Source: Hyperoodon ampullatus (taxonomy: Eukaryota; Chordata; Mammalia; Artiodactyla; Ziphiidae). Taken from it: 64,000 nt of DNA. The stretch spans positions 38,844,338-38,908,337 of the forward strand of contig OX457061.1 of the NCBI GenBank assembly GCA_949752795.1, read 5' to 3'. Under the pieces are notes generated by a model, which had not been told where the DNA came from, did not search any database, and saw only the letters and a list, made by a program, of their open reading frames with translations. The position numbers and the translations under genes were made by a program. This document shows positions 11,401-22,801 of the stretch, in pieces. Positions within the stretch are counted from its first letter, which is position 1, and every line of letters begins with the position of its first letter.

Positions 11401-12478
11401 TATTAATCTTTCTATTGTTTTCTTTGTTTCTGTTTCATTTATTTCTTCTCTGATCTTTATGAATTCTTTCCTCCTACTGACTTTGGGTTTTCTTTGTTCT
11501 TCTTTCTCTGGTTGCTTTAGGCATAAGGTTAGATTGTTTATTTGAGATTTTTGTTGTTTCTTGAGGTGAGATTGAATTACTATAAACTTCTCTCTTAGAA
11601 CTGCTTTTGCTGCGTCCCGTAGGTTTTGGGTCGTCGTGTTTTTATTTTCATTTGTTTCTATGTATTTTTTTCCCTCTTTGATTTCTTCAGTGATCTCTTG
11701 GTTATTTAGTAGTGCACTGTTTAGCCTGCATGTATTTGTGTTTTTTACAGTTTTTTTTCCCCGCAATTGAAAAAGTCTAATCTAATCTCACAGCATTGTG
11801 GTCAGAAAAGTTGCTTGATATGATTTCAATTTTCTTAAATTTTCCGAGGCTTGATTTGTGACCCAAGATGTGATCTCCCCTGGAGAATGTTCTGTGTGCA
11901 CTTGAGAAGAAAGTGTATTCTGCCACTTTCGAGTGGAATGTCCTATCAAAATCAATTAAGTCCATCTGGTCTAATGTGTCATTTGAAGCTTGTGTTTCCT
12001 TATTTATTTTCATTTTGGATGATCTCTCCATTGGTGAAAGTGGGGTGTAAAGTCCCCTACTATTACTGTGTTACTGTCGATTTCCCCTTTTATGGCTGTT
12101 AGTATTTGCCTTATGTATTGAAGTGCTCCTATGTTGCGTGCATAAATATTTATAATTCTTATATCTTGTTCTTGGGTTGATCCCTTTATCATTATGTAGT
12201 GTCCTTCCTTATCTCTTGTAACAGTCTTTATTTTAAAGTCTATTTTTTCTGATATGAGTACTGCTACTCCAGCTTTCGATTTCCATTTGCATGGAATATC
12301 TTTTTCCATCCTTTCACTTTCAGTCTGTATGTGTCCCTAGGTCTGAAGTGGGTCTCTTGTAGACAGTATATACATGGGTCTTGTTTTTGTATTCATTCAG
12401 CCAGTCTGTGTCTTTTGGTTGGAACATTATTCCATTTACATTCAAGGTTATTATTGATATGTATGTTGCTATTACCAT
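8455..12478 (-). pseudogene. L1 ORF2 remnant (endonuclease-RT), broken
   Basis: It begins at an ATG at 12476-12478 and ends at 8455. Conserved pieces are scattered over frames: [14 protein letters not shown] near 10350 (an RT motif with the F-DD box), endonuclease pieces near 11780-12300 and the C-terminal WWEHKLIQPLW near 8830. A SINE at 9077-9277 further interrupts it. It cannot encode a working protein. Confidence 0.9.
9077..9277 (-). mobile_element. CHR-type SINE inside the L1
   Basis: Poly-T at the left, GGGCTTCCCTGGTGGCGCAG head at the right (minus strand). The L1 text TAATTGGG / TTGTTTG is split by it with a short GGG(TT) repeat at the junctions, so it landed after the L1. Confidence 0.9.
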
Positions 12479-12544
12479 TTTCTTAATTGTTTTGGGTTTG
12501 TTTTTGTAGGTCTTTTTCTTCTTTTGTGTTTCCTGCCTAGAGAA

Positions 12545-13426
12545 GTTCCTTTAGCATTTGTTGTAAAGCTGGCTTGGTGGTGCTGAATTGTCTTAGCTTT
12601 TGCTTCTCTGTAAAACTTTTGATTTCTCTGTCGAATCTGAATGAGATCCTTGCTAAGGAGAGTAACCTTGATTGTAGGTTTTTCTTTTTCATCACTTTAA
12701 GTATATCCTGCCACTCCCTTCTGGCCTGCAGAGTTTCTGCTGAAAAATCAGCTGATAACTTTATGGGGATTCCTTTGTATATTATTTGTTGTTTTTCCTT
12801 TGCTGCTTTTAATATTTTTTCTTTGAATTTAATTTTTGTTAGTTTGATTAATATGTGTCTTGGTGTGTTTCTCCTAGGGTTTATCCTGTATGGGACGCTC
12901 TATGCTTCCTGGACTTGGGTGGCTGTTTCCTTTCCCATGTTAGCGAAATTTTCCACTATAATCTCTTCAAATATTTTCTCAGACCCTTTCTTTTTCTCTC
13001 CTTCTTCTGGGACCCCTATAATTTGAATGTTGGTGCATTTAGTGTTTTCCCAGAGGTCTCTGAGATTGTCTTCATTTCTTTTCATTCTTTTTCTTTTATT
13101 CTGCTCTTCGGCAGTTATTTCCACCATTCTGTCTAACAGCCCATTTATTCGTTCTTCTGCCTTAGTTATTCTGTTATTGATTCCTTCTCGTGTATTTTTC
13201 TTTTCAGTTATTGTGTTGTTCATCTCTGTTTGTTTGTTCTTCTGTTTTCTAGATCTTTGTTAAACATTTCTTGTATTTTCTCGATCTGTGCCTGCATTCT
13301 ATTTCCAAGATTCTGGCTCATCTTTAGTATCCCTACTCTGAATTCTTTTTCAGGTAGGTTGCCTACTTCCTCTTCATTTATTTGGTTATGTAGGTTTTTA
13401 CCTTGCTCCTTTATCTGTGACATATT
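12545..13426 (-). pseudogene. L1 ORF1 remnant, frameshifted
   Basis: An N-terminal part near 13220-13426 (MSQIKEQGKNL, LPEKEFRV) and a middle part at 12900-13223 with RRM sequence (NIQIIGVPEEGEKKKGSEK) lie in different frames. The C-terminal part is further degraded. Confidence 0.85.
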
Positions 13427-13739
13427 TATTTTGTTGTCTCTTTTTTTTGATGGTTTGGATTGTTTTCTTGTCTTACTGTACAGGAACAGTTTGGCCCGAG
13501 GCTTCCAGCACTGGAGTTTGTACACTGTTGGATAGAGGTGGGTCTTGGTGCCGAGATGAGGACCTTCGGGAGACCTTACTCTGATGAATATTCCCTGGGG
13601 TCTGAGGTTCTCTGTTTTTCCAGTGGTTTGGACTTGCAACTCCCACCGCAGGAGCTCAGGCCTGACCCCCGGCTCGTAAACCAAGATGCTGCAAGCTGTG
13701 CAGGGCTGCAAAAAGAAAAAAAAAAAAAGAAAAAAAGGA

Positions 13740-14546
13740 GCAGAACAATAACAAGAGAGTAAAAAATAAAATAAGATTAGAAAACTAACAGATATGTTAG
13801 AAAAAAATAAAAATATAGGTGAAACAACAACCAGAAGGTAAAACAGAACCACAATAGCAAAAAAGAGGAAAAAGAAAAAAAGGGTGGAAAAGGGCTTGGC
13901 TGTGGGGGGGTGGGGCTTAGGCAGGGGTGGGGTTTAGGTGGGGGCGGGGCCTATGCTTAGGACCCACAGGGCTGGAAAAAGCCCTGGGGCGGTGGTGGTG
14001 GTGGGGCTTAGGCCCAGCGGGGCAGGAGGGGCCCATGAGTGCCTCTGGCCTTGGAAGGTGGAGGACCACACCTGGGACCCCAGCAGGCTCCCCCGGCCTG
14101 AGTTGGTAGGGGAAATGCTAGGCACACTCTCCCCTGATCCTCTGATCCTAGAGGGCCCTTCCCTGTCTGCCTCTCCTCTTATCCCCCACCTCCCTCCTAC
14201 ACCCCTGGGACCAATGAGGCTGGAGGGGGCTCCGAGGTCGGAGGACCCGGCCCAGGGGCTCATCAGGTTTCTCAGGGCTTGATTGGGCAGGGGAAATGCT
14301 AGCCGCACTCCCCCTTGATCCTCTGAGCCCTTTAGGGTCCCTCCAGGCATGGGAACCCCTCCCCTCTCCCAGCCACCCCTCAGGGGTGCTGGTCCTGTCC
14401 GGCCCCCACTTCTCCTTCCCTCTCCCTCTCCACCACATCCTATCCAGTCACTTGGGGGTTCCTCCTGTCTCCTTGGGCATCGAGGTTCCCCACCAGCATC
14501 TGGCAGGTGCCCTAGTTGTGGGGAGACACGAACTCCACCAAGAAGC
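13740..14546 (-). promoter_or_regulatory. L1 5' UTR of a different type, GC-rich
   Basis: GC-rich sequence with GGGGTGGGG/GGGGCGGGGCC blocks near 13900-13960 and a partial direct repeat about 180 bases apart (AGGGGAAATGCTAG at about 14108 and 14287, each followed by a CTGATCCTCTGA-like stretch). It forms the outer end of the 8113-14546 L1 up to its target duplication. The long open frames across it are composition artefacts. Confidence 0.75.
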
Positions 14547-14556
14547 ACATACTCTT

Positions 14557-14827
14557 AAGATTCCATTTATATAAAATTCTAAAAATCCTCAAACTGTTCT
14601 GAAGTGGCAAAATATAAATAAGTGGTTGCCTGGGGATGGAAATGGAAGGAGGAATGGATTACAAAGGAGCAAGAAGAAACTTGGTGGTAATGAAAATATC
14701 TCTCTTGATTCATTGTGTATATGTATGTCAAAGTTGATTTTAAGTATGTGCACTTTGTTGTACATAAATTATACCTCAATAAAGCTATTTTAAAAAGTAA
14801 AAACAAACAAACAAACAAACAAACCAG
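14557..14827 (+). mobile_element. Ancient L1 3' UTR and tail (continuation of 7400-8102)
   Basis: It resumes exactly after the L1 target duplication: AGATTCCATTTATATAAAATT, GTGGTTGCCTGGGGATGG, then AATAAAGCTATTTTAAAAAG and a (CAAA)n tail at about 14800-14824. Confidence 0.85.
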
Positions 14828-15387
14828 ACTAGTATTATACTAGCTTAAAGACAGACATAGACCAATGGAACAGAATAGAGCCCAGAAATAAACCATCATA
14901 GGTATAGTCAAATGCTTTTTAACAAAGGTGCCAAGGTTACACAATAGGGAAAGGATAGTCTCTTCAACAATAGTGATGGGAAAACTGGATATTCACATGC
15001 AGAAGAATGAAGTTGGACTCTTACCTTACATCATATACAAAAATTAACTCAGAATTAATTAAAGACCTAAAGTTAAGACCAAAAACTATAAAACTTCTAG
15101 AAGAAAACATGGGGGAAAAGCTTCATGACATTGGACTTGGCAGTGATTTCTTGGATATGGTACCAAAGCACAGGCAACAAAAGCAAAAACAGACAAATGA
15201 GACTGTATCAAACTTAAAAATTTCTGCTCATCAAAGGACAGAATCAATAGAGTGAAAGGGAACCTATGGAATCGGAAAAATATTTGCAAACCACGTATTC
15301 TATAAATGAGTTAATATAAGGGGTTAAATATCCAGAATATATAAATATAAACTCCTACAAGTCAACAACAGAAGAAGAAACAGTCCA
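14828..15387 (+). mobile_element. Ancient L1 ORF2 fragment, sense
   Basis: Old L1 ORF2: ACCAATGGAACAGAATAGAG, AAACTTCTAGAAGAAAACAT, TTTCTGCTCATCAAAGGACA. One open piece at 15007-15255 encodes a decayed RT C-terminal segment and is not a gene. Confidence 0.85.
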
Positions 15388-15513
15388 TGGGAGGGAGATG
15401 CAAAAGGGAGGGGGTATGGGGATATATGGATATGTATAGCTGATTCACTTTGTTATACAGCAGAAACTAACACCATTGTAAAGCAATTATACTCCAATAA
15501 AGATGTTAAAAAA
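15388..15513 (+). mobile_element. Severely 5'-truncated L1 tail
   Basis: About 125 bases of a younger L1 3' UTR (GGGAGGGAGATGCAAAAGGG, TGATTCACTTTGTTATACAG, ATACTCCAATAAAGATG) ending in an A-run. It sits inside the older L1, which continues as CTTGAATAGACATTTCTCCA. Confidence 0.85.
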
Positions 15514-15571
15514 ATATGGGCAAAACTTGAATAGACATTTCTCCAAAGAAGATATACAAATGGCCAACAGA

Positions 15572-16505
15572 TTGTATTGGGAAGATATTTCCCAGTGTTC
15601 CCTCCTGTGTTGTCTCCTTTACTCTCACACAGAACACTTCACTTCTGACCTTTCTGGTTTCCCCCACACCAAGCAATTCTGTGGCACTGGCTGGGTGTTC
15701 TACAATTTAATTCTGACGTTATCTATCTGGAGATAGTGTCAGATCTCACAGGTTAGTGCTCAGTCCCACAAGACTACCCACCCCACCTTCAGATGCCAGT
15801 CGAAAATCCATGTTGTTACCTGTGCTTTGACCAATCAGCTATAAATCAGAGGTTCCCACGATCATACCTCATGTTTGATTAATTTGCTAGAGTGGCTCGC
15901 AGAACTTAGGAAATAGTTGACTTACTCTTTGCCAATTTATTATAAAAGGATGTAACATAGGATATAGACAAATATCCACATGGAAGAGATGCAGAAGGCA
16001 GGTATATGGGAAGGGGCACAGAGCTTTTTCACCCTCTCTGGGCCCACCACTCTCCCAGCACCTCTGTGTTCACCAATCTGGAAGCTCCCTGATCCCCATA
16101 CTATTAGGATTTTTATGTAGGCTTCCTGACTTAGGCATGATCAATTATCAATTTCATTTCCAGCCCTTCTCTCTTCTAGAGAATTTGGGGCAGGGCTGAA
16201 ACTTCAAGCTTCTAATATGGCTTGGTCTTTCTGGGGACCATACACATCATGGAGCCCACCAGAGTCACCTCATTAGAACAAGAGACTCTCCTGCTACCCA
16301 GGAAATTCTAAGGGATTTGGTATCTTGGTGTCAGGAACCAGGGTCAGAGACCAAACATTAGAATCAAAGACACTCCTAGTGTTCTCATCACTTAGGAAAT
16401 CGCAAGGGTTTTAGGAACTCTGTGCCAAAAACTGGAGGCGGATATATATAAATATATATATCTGTGTATATCTAAATATACACACACATATATTGATATA
16501 ATTTT
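15572..16505. mobile_element. Probable solo LTR of an ancient endogenous retrovirus
   Basis: Roughly 0.9 kb splits an ancient sense L1, whose text stops at AAATGGCCAACAG and resumes at AAGCATATGGAAAAAATGCT. Its body (GAGTGGCTCGCAGAACTTAG, TTTATTATAAAAGGATGTAA, CTCCCAGCACCTCTGTGTTC) recalls mammalian ERV LTR sequence. I cannot name the family with certainty and see no coding remnant. The right end grades into AT-rich repeats (16441-16500). Confidence 0.55.
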
Positions 16506-16509
16506 TTTA

Positions 16510-17207
16510 AGATCTCACACAAGCATATGGAAAAAATGCTCCACATCACTATTACTAGGGAAATGCAAATCAAAACCACCATAAGGTATCTCATACCTGT
16601 TGGGATGGCCACTATCAAAAACAAAAAAACCTCCAACACATGCACAAAGTAACAAGTGTTGGCAAGGATGTGGAAAAATTGGAACCCTTCTGTACTGTTG
16701 ATGGAAATGGAAAATGGTGCAGCTGCTATGGAAAAGGGTATAGAGGTTTCTTAAAAAATTAAAAATAGAACTTCCATATGATTCAGCAGTCCCACTTCTG
16801 GGTATTTATCCAAAAGAAGTGAAAACAGACTCTTGAAGAGATAGTTGCACACTCATGTTCATTGCAGCATTTTTCACAATAGCCAAGAGGTGGAATGTCT
16901 ATCGACAGATGAATGGATAAAGAAAATGTGGTATATATGTAGAGTAGAATATTATTCAGTCTTAAAGAAAAAAAGAGCAACCCTGTCCTATGCTACAACA
17001 TGGATGAACCTTGAGGACATTATGCTAAGTGAAATAAGCCAGGCACAAAAAGACAAATAATGTATGATTCCAATTATGACATATCTAAAATAGCCAATTG
17101 CCTGGAAACAGAAAATAAATGGTGGTGGTAATGAAAATATCTACCTTGATTAGGGGGAGTTTCAGTTTTTCAAGATGAAAAATTCTAGAGATCTGTTGCA
17201 CAACAAG

Positions 17208-17210
<3 letters not shown>
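16510..17210 (+). mobile_element. Ancient L1 3' part, sense
   Basis: Old L1 ORF2 end: GGGAAATGCAAATCAAAACC, GGGTATTTATCCAAAAGAAG, ATGGATGAACCTTGAGGACA, TAAGTGAAATAAGCCAGGCA. It is followed by a 3' UTR remnant and the TA repeat. Confidence 0.88.

Positions 17211-17250
<40 letters not shown>
17211..17250. repeat. (TA)20 microsatellite
   Basis: Forty bases of uninterrupted TA. The small open frame across it is an artefact. Confidence 0.98.
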
Positions 17251-17254
<4 letters not shown>

Positions 17255-17669
17255 ACACTACACTCAAAAATGGTTAAGATGATAAATTTTATGCTGTTTT
17301 ATGCTGTGATCAAAAGATCACAAGAGGAATTTATGGTTGTAAAAAACTCAGTTTCACATCTACTTGTATTTCCTACTAATCTTAGTATTGTTATTTGTGT
17401 AGGTATTTCTTCCTGGAATTTATTATTAAGCTCTTGGAGATCAAGAATCCAGATTTCAGAGAATGTTTTACCTGTATTTTAAGCAAATAAATGCATCTGA
17501 CAATTATAAGGGTTACTCTTAGGAATGGGACAGAATATTTGAAATTAGAATTGTTTAGGAAAATTTAGGATGTGTGATTAAGCATAAGGAGAATGCTTGC
17601 ACATATCCATTAGATTTAAACAAAAACGATAAAATATACTTACCAATTGTAAATTTTATCGGAATATTT
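17251..17669. other. No feature seen
   Basis: AT-rich unique-looking sequence; no gene, RNA or repeat that I recognise. Confidence 0.5.
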
Positions 17670-17686
17670 AGTACTTTGTGATTTTT

Positions 17687-17874
17687 AAAAAATATTAATT
17701 AATGTATTTATTTGGCTGTGCCAGGTCTTAGCTGTGGCATGTGGGATCTTTTAGTTGTGACATGCAGGCTCTTAGTTGTGGCATGTGGTATCTAGTTACC
17801 TGACCAGGGATCAAACCCAGGCCCCCTGCATTGGAAGCGTGGAGTCTTATCCACTTCGCCGCCAAGGAAGCCCC
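17687..17874 (-). mobile_element. tRNA-derived SINE (older CHR-like)
   Basis: Minus-strand SINE with the head GGCTTCCTTGGCGGCGAAGTGG and TTGATCCCTGGTCAGG. It is flanked by AGTACTTTGTGATTTTT at 17670-17686 and AGTACTTTATGATTTTT at 17875-17891. Confidence 0.88.
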
Positions 17875-18100
17875 AGTACTTTATGATTTTTTTTAACAGG
17901 AAGATTTCACTCTTGTTTTAAAAGAAAAGGGCCAAACAGCTGTTCCCACTCCTCAGTTACTCCCCTTAAAGTGTACTGAGAGTCAAACAACTTTGAATCT
18001 CCTGTCCAGGGATGAAGGATAGACCAAGATAAGGAAGGATCGTGAAAGGTAACTGGCTGGGATTATTAACTCATCTTTCCATTTAAGAATACTAGCTGCT

Positions 18101-18312
18101 GGGTTTCCCTGGTGGCGCAGTGGTTGAGAGTCCGCTTGCCGATGCAGGGGACACGGGTTCGTGCCCCGGTCCGGGAAGATCCCACATGCCGCGGAGTGGC
18201 TGGGCCCATAGAGCCATGGCCGCTGAGCCTGCACGTCCGGAGCCTGTGCTCCGCAACGGGAGAGGCCACAACAGTGGGAGGCCCGCGTACTGCAAAAAAA
18301 AAAAAAAAAAAA
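18101..18312 (+). mobile_element. CHR-type SINE, young, with 16-bp target duplication
   Basis: Full head to poly-A. It is flanked by identical AAGAATACTAGCTGCT at 18085-18100 and 18313-18328. Perfect duplications and a long A-tail point to recent insertion. Confidence 0.96.
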
Positions 18313-18328
18313 AAGAATACTAGCTGCT

Positions 18329-18703
18329 AATGCTTTATTTAAACTGTCTGCACTGTGGTGGTAGATCTTGTCCTGGTTGGAAATAGCTGTTGTCTTACCA
18401 CACGTATTATCAGGGAAGTAGGGTACCCAGGTTGAGGGGAAGACAGTCTTGAAAGACTTCATTCCACATCCCTCCCTTACTCTCCAGAAGAGTATATTTT
18501 CAATTATAAACGAACACGAAGATGTTCCAAAAACCCAAGTAAATACTGATAAAGTAAAAATTTCCTTCACCATTCCCCAATCCCAGTGCCATCTTCATAA
18601 GCAGTTTGGTAGGGGTATTGTTTCGGTTGCTTTTCTGCTTATTTTCATACAAATAAATTTGCCTGTGGCTTAGATGTGTTTTATCATTTTTACATGTATC
18701 TGT
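18329..18703. other. No feature seen
   Basis: Unique-looking sequence between two SINEs; no supported gene or RNA. Confidence 0.5.
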
Positions 18704-18716
18704 TGAACAACTAGTT

Positions 18717-18939
18717 GTTTTTTTTTTTGTTTTTTTTTTTTTTTTTTGCGGTACGCGGGCCTCTCACTGTTGTGGCCTTTCCCGCTGCGGAGCACAGGCT
18801 CCGGACGCGCAGGCTCAGCGGCCATGGCTCACGGGCCCAGCCGCTCCACGGCATGTGGGACCCTCCCGGACCGGGGCACGAACCCACGTCCTCTGCATCG
18901 GCAGGCGGACTCCCAACCACTACACCACCAGGGAAGCCC
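18717..18939 (-). mobile_element. CHR-type SINE with target duplication
   Basis: Poly-T left, head right. It is flanked by TGAACAACTAGTT at 18704-18716 and 18940-18952. Confidence 0.95.
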
Positions 18940-18959
18940 TGAACAACTAGTTTTTTAAA

Positions 18960-19576
18960 AAAATAATTTGTCTTTGTATTACTGTGGAAATATTTCATAT
19001 TGATCTACCTCATTAATTTTAAGTCATGGTATGACTGCCACAGTTTTATGTAATTATTCCTCTATTGCTAACAGTTAGTTCAGTTTACTTTTACTGCAGA
19101 CAGTGCTACAGTAAACATCCTTACAGCTTCTTACTTGTCATATGCTACTTTTTCTCTGAGGTAGACGTGAAGAAGGGGGACTGGCTGGGTCAAGGGATAC
19201 ATGCATAGCAGATTCTGCCAGCTTGCTGTCCAGAACACCTCTACCAATTTTCAGTCCCATCTTCCTTGTATAAAGGAAACAATTTCCCCACAACCTTTCC
19301 CTAACTGATAGCACTGTTAAATTTTTTTCCAATTTGATGGTGTGAAATACAATGTCATTGTTTTATACTTTTTATTTTTCTGTTTACTAGTTAGTTTAAA
19401 CATGTCACCTTTTTTTTTGTCATTTCTATTTTTCTGACTTACCTTTTCTATACCTGACTCAATATTCTATGGGACTGTTTGCAATTTTAAGATATTTCAT
19501 AGGAATTAAAAAATATTTGTATAATATGTATATTTTTTGTTATATAAGTTACAAATATTTTCTCCCAGTAAGTTGC
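18960..19576 (-). mobile_element. Ancient L1 3' region
   Basis: Degenerate antisense L1: GCTACAGTAAACATCCTTAC, CTGGCTGGGTCAAGGGATAC, TCTACCAATTTTCAGTCCCA, AATTTGATGGTGTGAAATAC. Badly decayed. Confidence 0.65.
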
Positions 19577-21452
19577 TTTTTTAAAATAACTTTTATTTAT
19601 TTTTTTAATTTAATTTTTTATTTTTATACTGGAGTATAGTTGATTTACAGTGTTGTGTTTCAGGTGTACAGCAAAGTGATTCCATTATACAGGTACATAT
19701 ATCCATTCTTTTTCAGATTCTTTTCCCATATAAGTTATTACAGAATATTGCATAGAGTTCCCTGTGCTATACAGTAGGTCCTTGTTGATTATCTATTATA
19801 TATATATAGTAGTGTATATATGTTAATCCCAAATGCCTAATTTATCCCTCCCCCCCACCTTTCCCCTTTGATAACCATAAGTTTGTTTTTGAAGTCTGAG
19901 GTTCTGTTTCTGTTTTGTAAATAAGTTCATTTGTATCATATTTTTAGATTCCACCTATAAGTGATATCATATGATATTTGTCTTTCTTTGTCTGACTTAC
20001 TTCATTTAGTATGATAATCTCTAGGTCCATCCATGTTGCTGCAAATGGCATTATTTCATTCTTTTTATGGCTGAGTAATCCATTGTATATATGTGCCATA
20101 TCTTCTTTATCAACTCTGTTGATGCACATTTAGGTTGCTCCCATGTCTTGGCTATTGTAAATAGTGCTGCAATGAACATTGGGGTGCATGTATCTTTTTG
20201 AATTACGGTTTTCTCCAGGTATATGCCCAGGAGTGGAATTGCTGGATCATATGGCAGTTCTATATTTAATTTTTAAAGGAATCTCCATACTATTCTCCAG
20301 AGTGGCTCTATCAGTTTACACTCCCACCAAGAATGCATGAGGGCTCCCTTTTCTCCACATCCTCTCCAGCATTTATTGTTTGTAGATTTTTGGATGATGG
20401 CCATTCTGACCGGTGTGAGGTGATACCTCATTGTAGTTTTGATTTGCATTTCTCTAATAGTTGGCAATGTTGAGCACCTTTTCATTTGCCTCTGGCCATC
20501 TGTATGTCTTCTTTGGAGAAATTTCTGTGTCTTCTGCCCATTTTTTGATTGTGTTTTTTTTGGGGGGGATATTGAGCTGCATGAGCTGTTTGTATATTTT
20601 GGAGATTAATCCCATGTCAGTTCCTTCATTTGCAAATATTTTCTCCCATTCTGAGGGTTGTCTTTTCATCTTGTTTATGGTTTCCTTTGCTGTGCAAACA
20701 CTTTTAAGTTTAACTAGGTCCCATTTGTTTATTTTTGTTTTCATTTTCATTACTGTAGGAGGTGGATCCAAAAAGATATTTCTGTGATTTATGTTAGAGA
20801 GTGTTCTGCCTATGTTTTCCTCTAAGAGTTTTCGGTCTTACATTAGGTTTTTAATCCATTTTGAGTTTATTTTTAATATGGTGTTAGAAAATGTTCTAAT
20901 TTCATTCTTTTACATGTAGCTGTCCCATTTTCCCGGCACCACTTATTGAAGAGACTGTCTTTTCTCCATTGTATATTCTTTGCTCCTTTGTTGTAGATTA
21001 ATTGACCATAGGTGCGTGGGTTTATTTCTGGGCTTTCTATCCTGTTCCATTGATCTACTTTTCTGTTTTTTTGCCAGTACCATACTATCTTGATTACTGT
21101 AGCTTTATAGTATAATCTGAAGTCAGGGAGCCTGATTCCTCCAGCTCCGTTTTTCTTTCTCAAGATTACTTTGGTTATTCAGGGGTCTTCTTTATTTCCA
21201 TACACATTTAAAAACTTTTTGTTCTAGTTCTGTGAAAAATGCCATTGGTAATTTGATAGGGATTGCATTGAATCTGTAGATTGCCTTGCTTAGTATAGTC
21301 ATTTTGACAACATTGATACTTCCAATCCAAGAAAATGGTATATCTTTCCATCTGTGTCATCTTCGATTTCTTTCATTGGCGTCTTATAGTTTTCAGAGTA
21401 CAGGTTTTTTGCCTCCTTAGGTAGGTTTATTCCTAAATATTTTAGTCTTTTT

Positions 21453-21649
21453 TTTTTGTGGTACGCGGGCCTCTCACTGCTGCGGCCCCTCCTGTTGTGG
21501 AGCACAGGCTCCGGACGTGCAGGCCCAGTGGCCATGGCTCACGGGCCCAGCCGCTCCGTGGCATATGGGATCCTCACGGACCGGGGCATGAACCCATGCC
21601 CCCTGAATCGGCAGGCAGACCCTCAACCACTGCACCACCAGGGAAGCCC
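21453..21649 (-). mobile_element. CHR-type SINE in L1
   Basis: It is flanked by AATATTTTAGTCTTTTT at 21436-21452 and 21650-21666, which is duplicated L1 sequence. Confidence 0.95.
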
Positions 21650-22101
21650 AATATTTTAGTCTTTTTGATGCGATGGTAAATGGGATTGTTTCCCTAATAT
21701 CTGTTTCTGAGCTTTCGTTGTTAGTGTATAGAAATGTGAGGGATATCTGTGTATTAATTTTGTATTCTGCAACTTTACCAAATTGATTGATGAGTTCTAG
21801 TGGTTTTCTGGTACCATCTTCAGGATTTTCTATGTATAGTATCATATTATCTGCAAATAGAGACAGTTTTACTTTTTCTTTTCCAATTTTGATTCCTTTT
21901 ATTTCTTTTTTTTCTCTGATTGCCATGGCTGGGACTTCCAGAACTGTGTTGAATAAAAGTGGCAAGAGTGGGCTTCCTGATCTTAGAGGAAATGCTTTCA
22001 GCTATTCACCATTGAGTATGGTGTTAGCTGAGGGTTTGTCGTATATGGCCTTTATTATGTTGAGGTAGGTTCCCTTTATGCCTACTTTCTGCAGAGTTTT
22101 T

Positions 22102-22312
22102 TTTTTTTTTTTTTTTTTTTGCGGTTCGCAGGCCTCTCACTGTTATGACCTCTCCCGTTGCGGAGCACAGGCTCCGGATGCGCAGGCTCAGCAGCCTTGG
22201 CTCACGAGCCCAGCGGCTCCATAGCATGTGGGATCTTCCCGGACCAGTGCATGAACCCATGTCCCCTGCATCGGCAGGCAGACTGTCAACCACTGCGCCA
22301 CCAGGGAAGCCC
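22102..22312 (-). mobile_element. CHR-type SINE in L1
   Basis: Long poly-T left, head right. Flanks CTGCAGAGTTTT and CTGGAGAGTTTTT are a slightly diverged duplication. Confidence 0.93.
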
Positions 22313-22456
22313 TCTGGAGAGTTTTTATCATAAATGGGTGTTGAATTTTATCAGAAGCTTTTTCTGCATCTCTTGAGATGATCATATAGTTTTTATTCTT
22401 TAGTTTGTTAATGTGGCGTATCTCACTGATTGGTTTGTGGATATTGAAAAATTTGT

Positions 22457-22801
22457 TTTTAAAAATTATTATTTATTTATTTTTGGCTGCATTGGGTCTT
22501 CGTTGCTGCGCGTGGGCTTTCTCTAGGCGAGTGGGGCTACTCTTTGTTGCAGTGCATGGGCCTTTCATTGTAGTGGCTTCTTTTATTGCAGAGCACAGGC
22601 TCTAGGTGTGCGGGCTTCAGTAGTTGTGGCACATGGGCCCAGTAGTTGTGGCTTGTGGGCTCTAGAGCGCAGGCTCAGTAGCTGTGGGGCACAGGCCTAG
22701 TTGCTCTGCAGCATGTGGGATCTCTCCAGACCTAGGGCTCGAACCTGTGTCTCCTGCATTGGCAGGTGGATTCTTAACCACTGTGCCACCAGGGAAGTCC
22801 C
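22457..22801 (-). mobile_element. Long CHR-type SINE in L1
   Basis: About 345 bases of the longer SINE form (CTGCATTGGGTCTTCGTTGC at left, GGGACTTCCCTGGTGGCACA head on the minus strand at right). It is flanked by TTGAAAAATT / CTGAAAATT. Confidence 0.9.

Larger units (their letters stand above)
8113..14546 (-). mobile_element. Decayed full-length L1 nested in an older L1
   Basis: Antisense L1 of about 6.4 kb including one SINE. It is flanked by ACATACTCTT at 8103-8112 and 14547-14556. It has a 3' UTR (8113-8454), ORF2 remnant, ORF1 remnant and a GC-rich 5' UTR (about 13430-14546). Both ORFs are broken by many stops and frameshifts. The distal 5' UTR (about 13740-14546) is unlike that of the L1s at 1-4293 and 45577-52866. 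Confidence 0.93.

Noticed and set aside
13927..14574. Several open frames on both strands, up to 204 codons
   Set aside because: GC-rich L1 5' UTR with overlapping frames on both strands, no domain, and flanked by an L1 target duplication.
17211..17250. Origin or regulatory AT element
   Set aside because: A pure (TA)20 run in a repeat-rich region is best explained as a microsatellite.
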